Source of the DNA: an uncultured Pelagibacteraceae bacterium | Lineage (GTDB): Bacteria; Pseudomonadota; Alphaproteobacteria; Pelagibacterales; Pelagibacteraceae | Assembly (NCBI GenBank): GCA_902617715.1 | Contig: CACMXS010000003.1 | Span: 1-64,000, forward strand | Reading direction: 5' to 3' | DNA: 64,000 nucleotides | Part shown: piece by piece, positions 63,264 to 64,000 of the stretch | How the letters are laid out: the number at the start of each line of letters is the position of its first letter | Numbering within the stretch: position 1 is the first letter of the stretch | Notes under the pieces: model-generated | Told to the model about the DNA's origin: nothing | The model's input: the letters and a program-made list of their open reading frames with translations, nothing else | The model's database searches: none | Position numbers and translations under genes: made by a program

Positions 63264-64000
63264 CTAAATTTTTTTTAGAAATTTATTCAGAGCGTCTGAG
63301 TTAATTTTGTTCCAGTCCAACATGTTGCCTCTTCCCCATGTGGTCTGTCTTTTGGCATATTGCCTAGTCTTTATTGATATTTTTTCAATTACATCGGGTT
63401 TTTCGATTTTTTTTTTAAGATAGTCTCTAATTTCCTTAATGCCAATTGCCTTAGAAGCAGTTTTACTTTGAGGAACTTTCAAATTAATGAAACTTCTTAC
63501 CTCTGGAACAGCTCCATTTTCAATCATTTTAACAGCCCTAATATTAATACGATTAATTAACTTGCTTCTTGGATAATCAATATAAATTTTAAAAAAGTCT
63601 TTTTTTTCAAATTCTGATTTTGTGCTTCTAAACCAATCATAAAGTGATTTTTTAGTAAATGACTTTACCTCATAAGCTCTAATAGCTCTTTGAGTATCAG
63701 ATGAGTTTAAAAAATTTTTTGTAAGAGGGTCTAATTTTACTAATTTTGAAAAAAATTTTTTAGATCCCATTTTCTTGTGCAAATATCTCACATTTTTTCT
63801 AAATTTTATTGGAATGTTTGGAATATTTACTAATCCATCTGTCAATGCCTTAAAGTATAAGCCGGTACCACCAACAAGAATAGGTACTTTTTTTCTTTTT
63901 TTTATATTTTCAATTTTTTCTTTTACTAGTTTAAGCCAATCACCAGTAGAAAACTTTTTTTTAACACTTTGAAAACCATATAAATGATGTTTAATATTAT
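63264..64000 (-). CDS. miaA: tRNA dimethylallyltransferase MiaA, 5' end outside window
   Basis: Adds the isopentenyl group to A37 of tRNAs reading UNN codons. The track ORF starts at an internal ATG (63845); the frame is open to the window edge and reads IKHHLYGFQSV, FSTGDWLKLVKEKIENI and VPILVGGTGLYFKALTDGL, all MiaA features, so about 245 C-terminal residues are present. The C-terminal SKTASKAIGIKEIRDYL and RQYAKRQTTWGR motifs are also diagnostic. The P-loop N-terminus lies outside. The position next to ilvI is the usual alphaproteobacterial arrangement. Confidence 0.93.
   Translation of the reverse strand, partial: NIKHHLYGFQSVKKKFSTGDWLKLVKEKIENIKKRKKVPILVGGTGLYFKALTDGLVNIPNIPIKFRKNVRYLHKKMGSKKFFSKLVKLDPLTKNFLNSSDTQRAIRAYEVKSFTKKSLYDWFRSTKSEFEKKDFFKIYIDYPRSKLINRINIRAVKMIENGAVPEVRSFINLKVPQSKTASKAIGIKEIRDYLKKKIEKPDVIEKISIKTRQYAKRQTTWGRGNMLDWNKINSDALNKFLKKI

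Overview
The window is a very AT-rich stretch (roughly 30% GC by eye) of a bacterial chromosome. Gene content and order point to a marine alphaproteobacterium of the SAR11/Pelagibacterales type. The evidence is tightly overlapping operons, many lysine and asparagine codons, duplicated branched-chain amino-acid ABC transporters, the alphaproteobacterial order miaA-ilvI-ilvH-ilvC, and a TIGR03643-type small protein. The lineage call is inference from style and synteny; there is no rRNA or other phylogenetic marker here. I found no tRNA, rRNA, CRISPR array, transposase, integrase or phage gene.

Region 1 (1-14260) is amino-acid uptake. Two complete LIV-type ABC transporters lie nose to tail on the minus strand: livH-livM-livG-livF at 11267-7803 and livG-livF-livH-livM at 5073-1200. 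They are joined by azlC-azlD, a glutarate hydroxylase gene (glaH/csiD) broken by one extra A in a homopolymer, and a pyrroline-5-carboxylate reductase-like gene. Almost every junction overlaps or nearly so, so about 10 kb reads as one transcription unit. One binding protein (11326-12564) is upstream behind an intra-operon terminator. The second (before 1076) converges from the plus strand. A LysE-type exporter, a TIGR03643 protein, a glutaredoxin and a small lipoprotein follow.

Region 2 (about 14300-47300) is a surface and pilus locus. It encodes a complete type IV pilus machine: two major-type pilins, PilC, PilB, a lipoprotein secretin PilQ, PilP, PilO, a PilM-PilN fusion, the prepilin peptidase PilD, the retraction ATPase PilT, minor pilins FimT, PilV, PilW and PilX, and PilY1. 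Interleaved is a partner-switching signalling set: a CHASE2-PP2C phosphatase, a GAF-PP2C phosphatase, a STAS antagonist and an RsbW-like kinase. Also present are a FecR-domain protein with a huge poly-lysine tail and a TPR plus beta-barrel outer-membrane protein. Two paralogous propeller-autotransporter proteins sit at the two edges of the locus. Three intergenic regions here share the exact 10-mer CCCAAATTGG, with a degenerate fourth copy. The pilM upstream region carries eight copies of CTCTAACACAAA (one with a first-base change) in two oppositely oriented sets, many spaced 21 bp apart.

Region 3 (47330-64000) is housekeeping, all on the minus strand. It holds two small membrane proteins, msrB, an HDAC-like deacetylase, a 2-hydroxyacid dehydrogenase, a DMT exporter, dadA, the cell-shape operon mreB-mreC-mreD-mrdA-rodA, the branched-chain biosynthesis genes ilvI-ilvH-ilvC-leuA, and the 3' part of miaA. 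leuA abuts mreB with no gap.

The most promising candidate for an undescribed system is Region 2: a type IV pilus apparently under partner-switching control, with its own repeated DNA sites and matched surface proteins. That functional link is inferred from clustering and shared motifs only.
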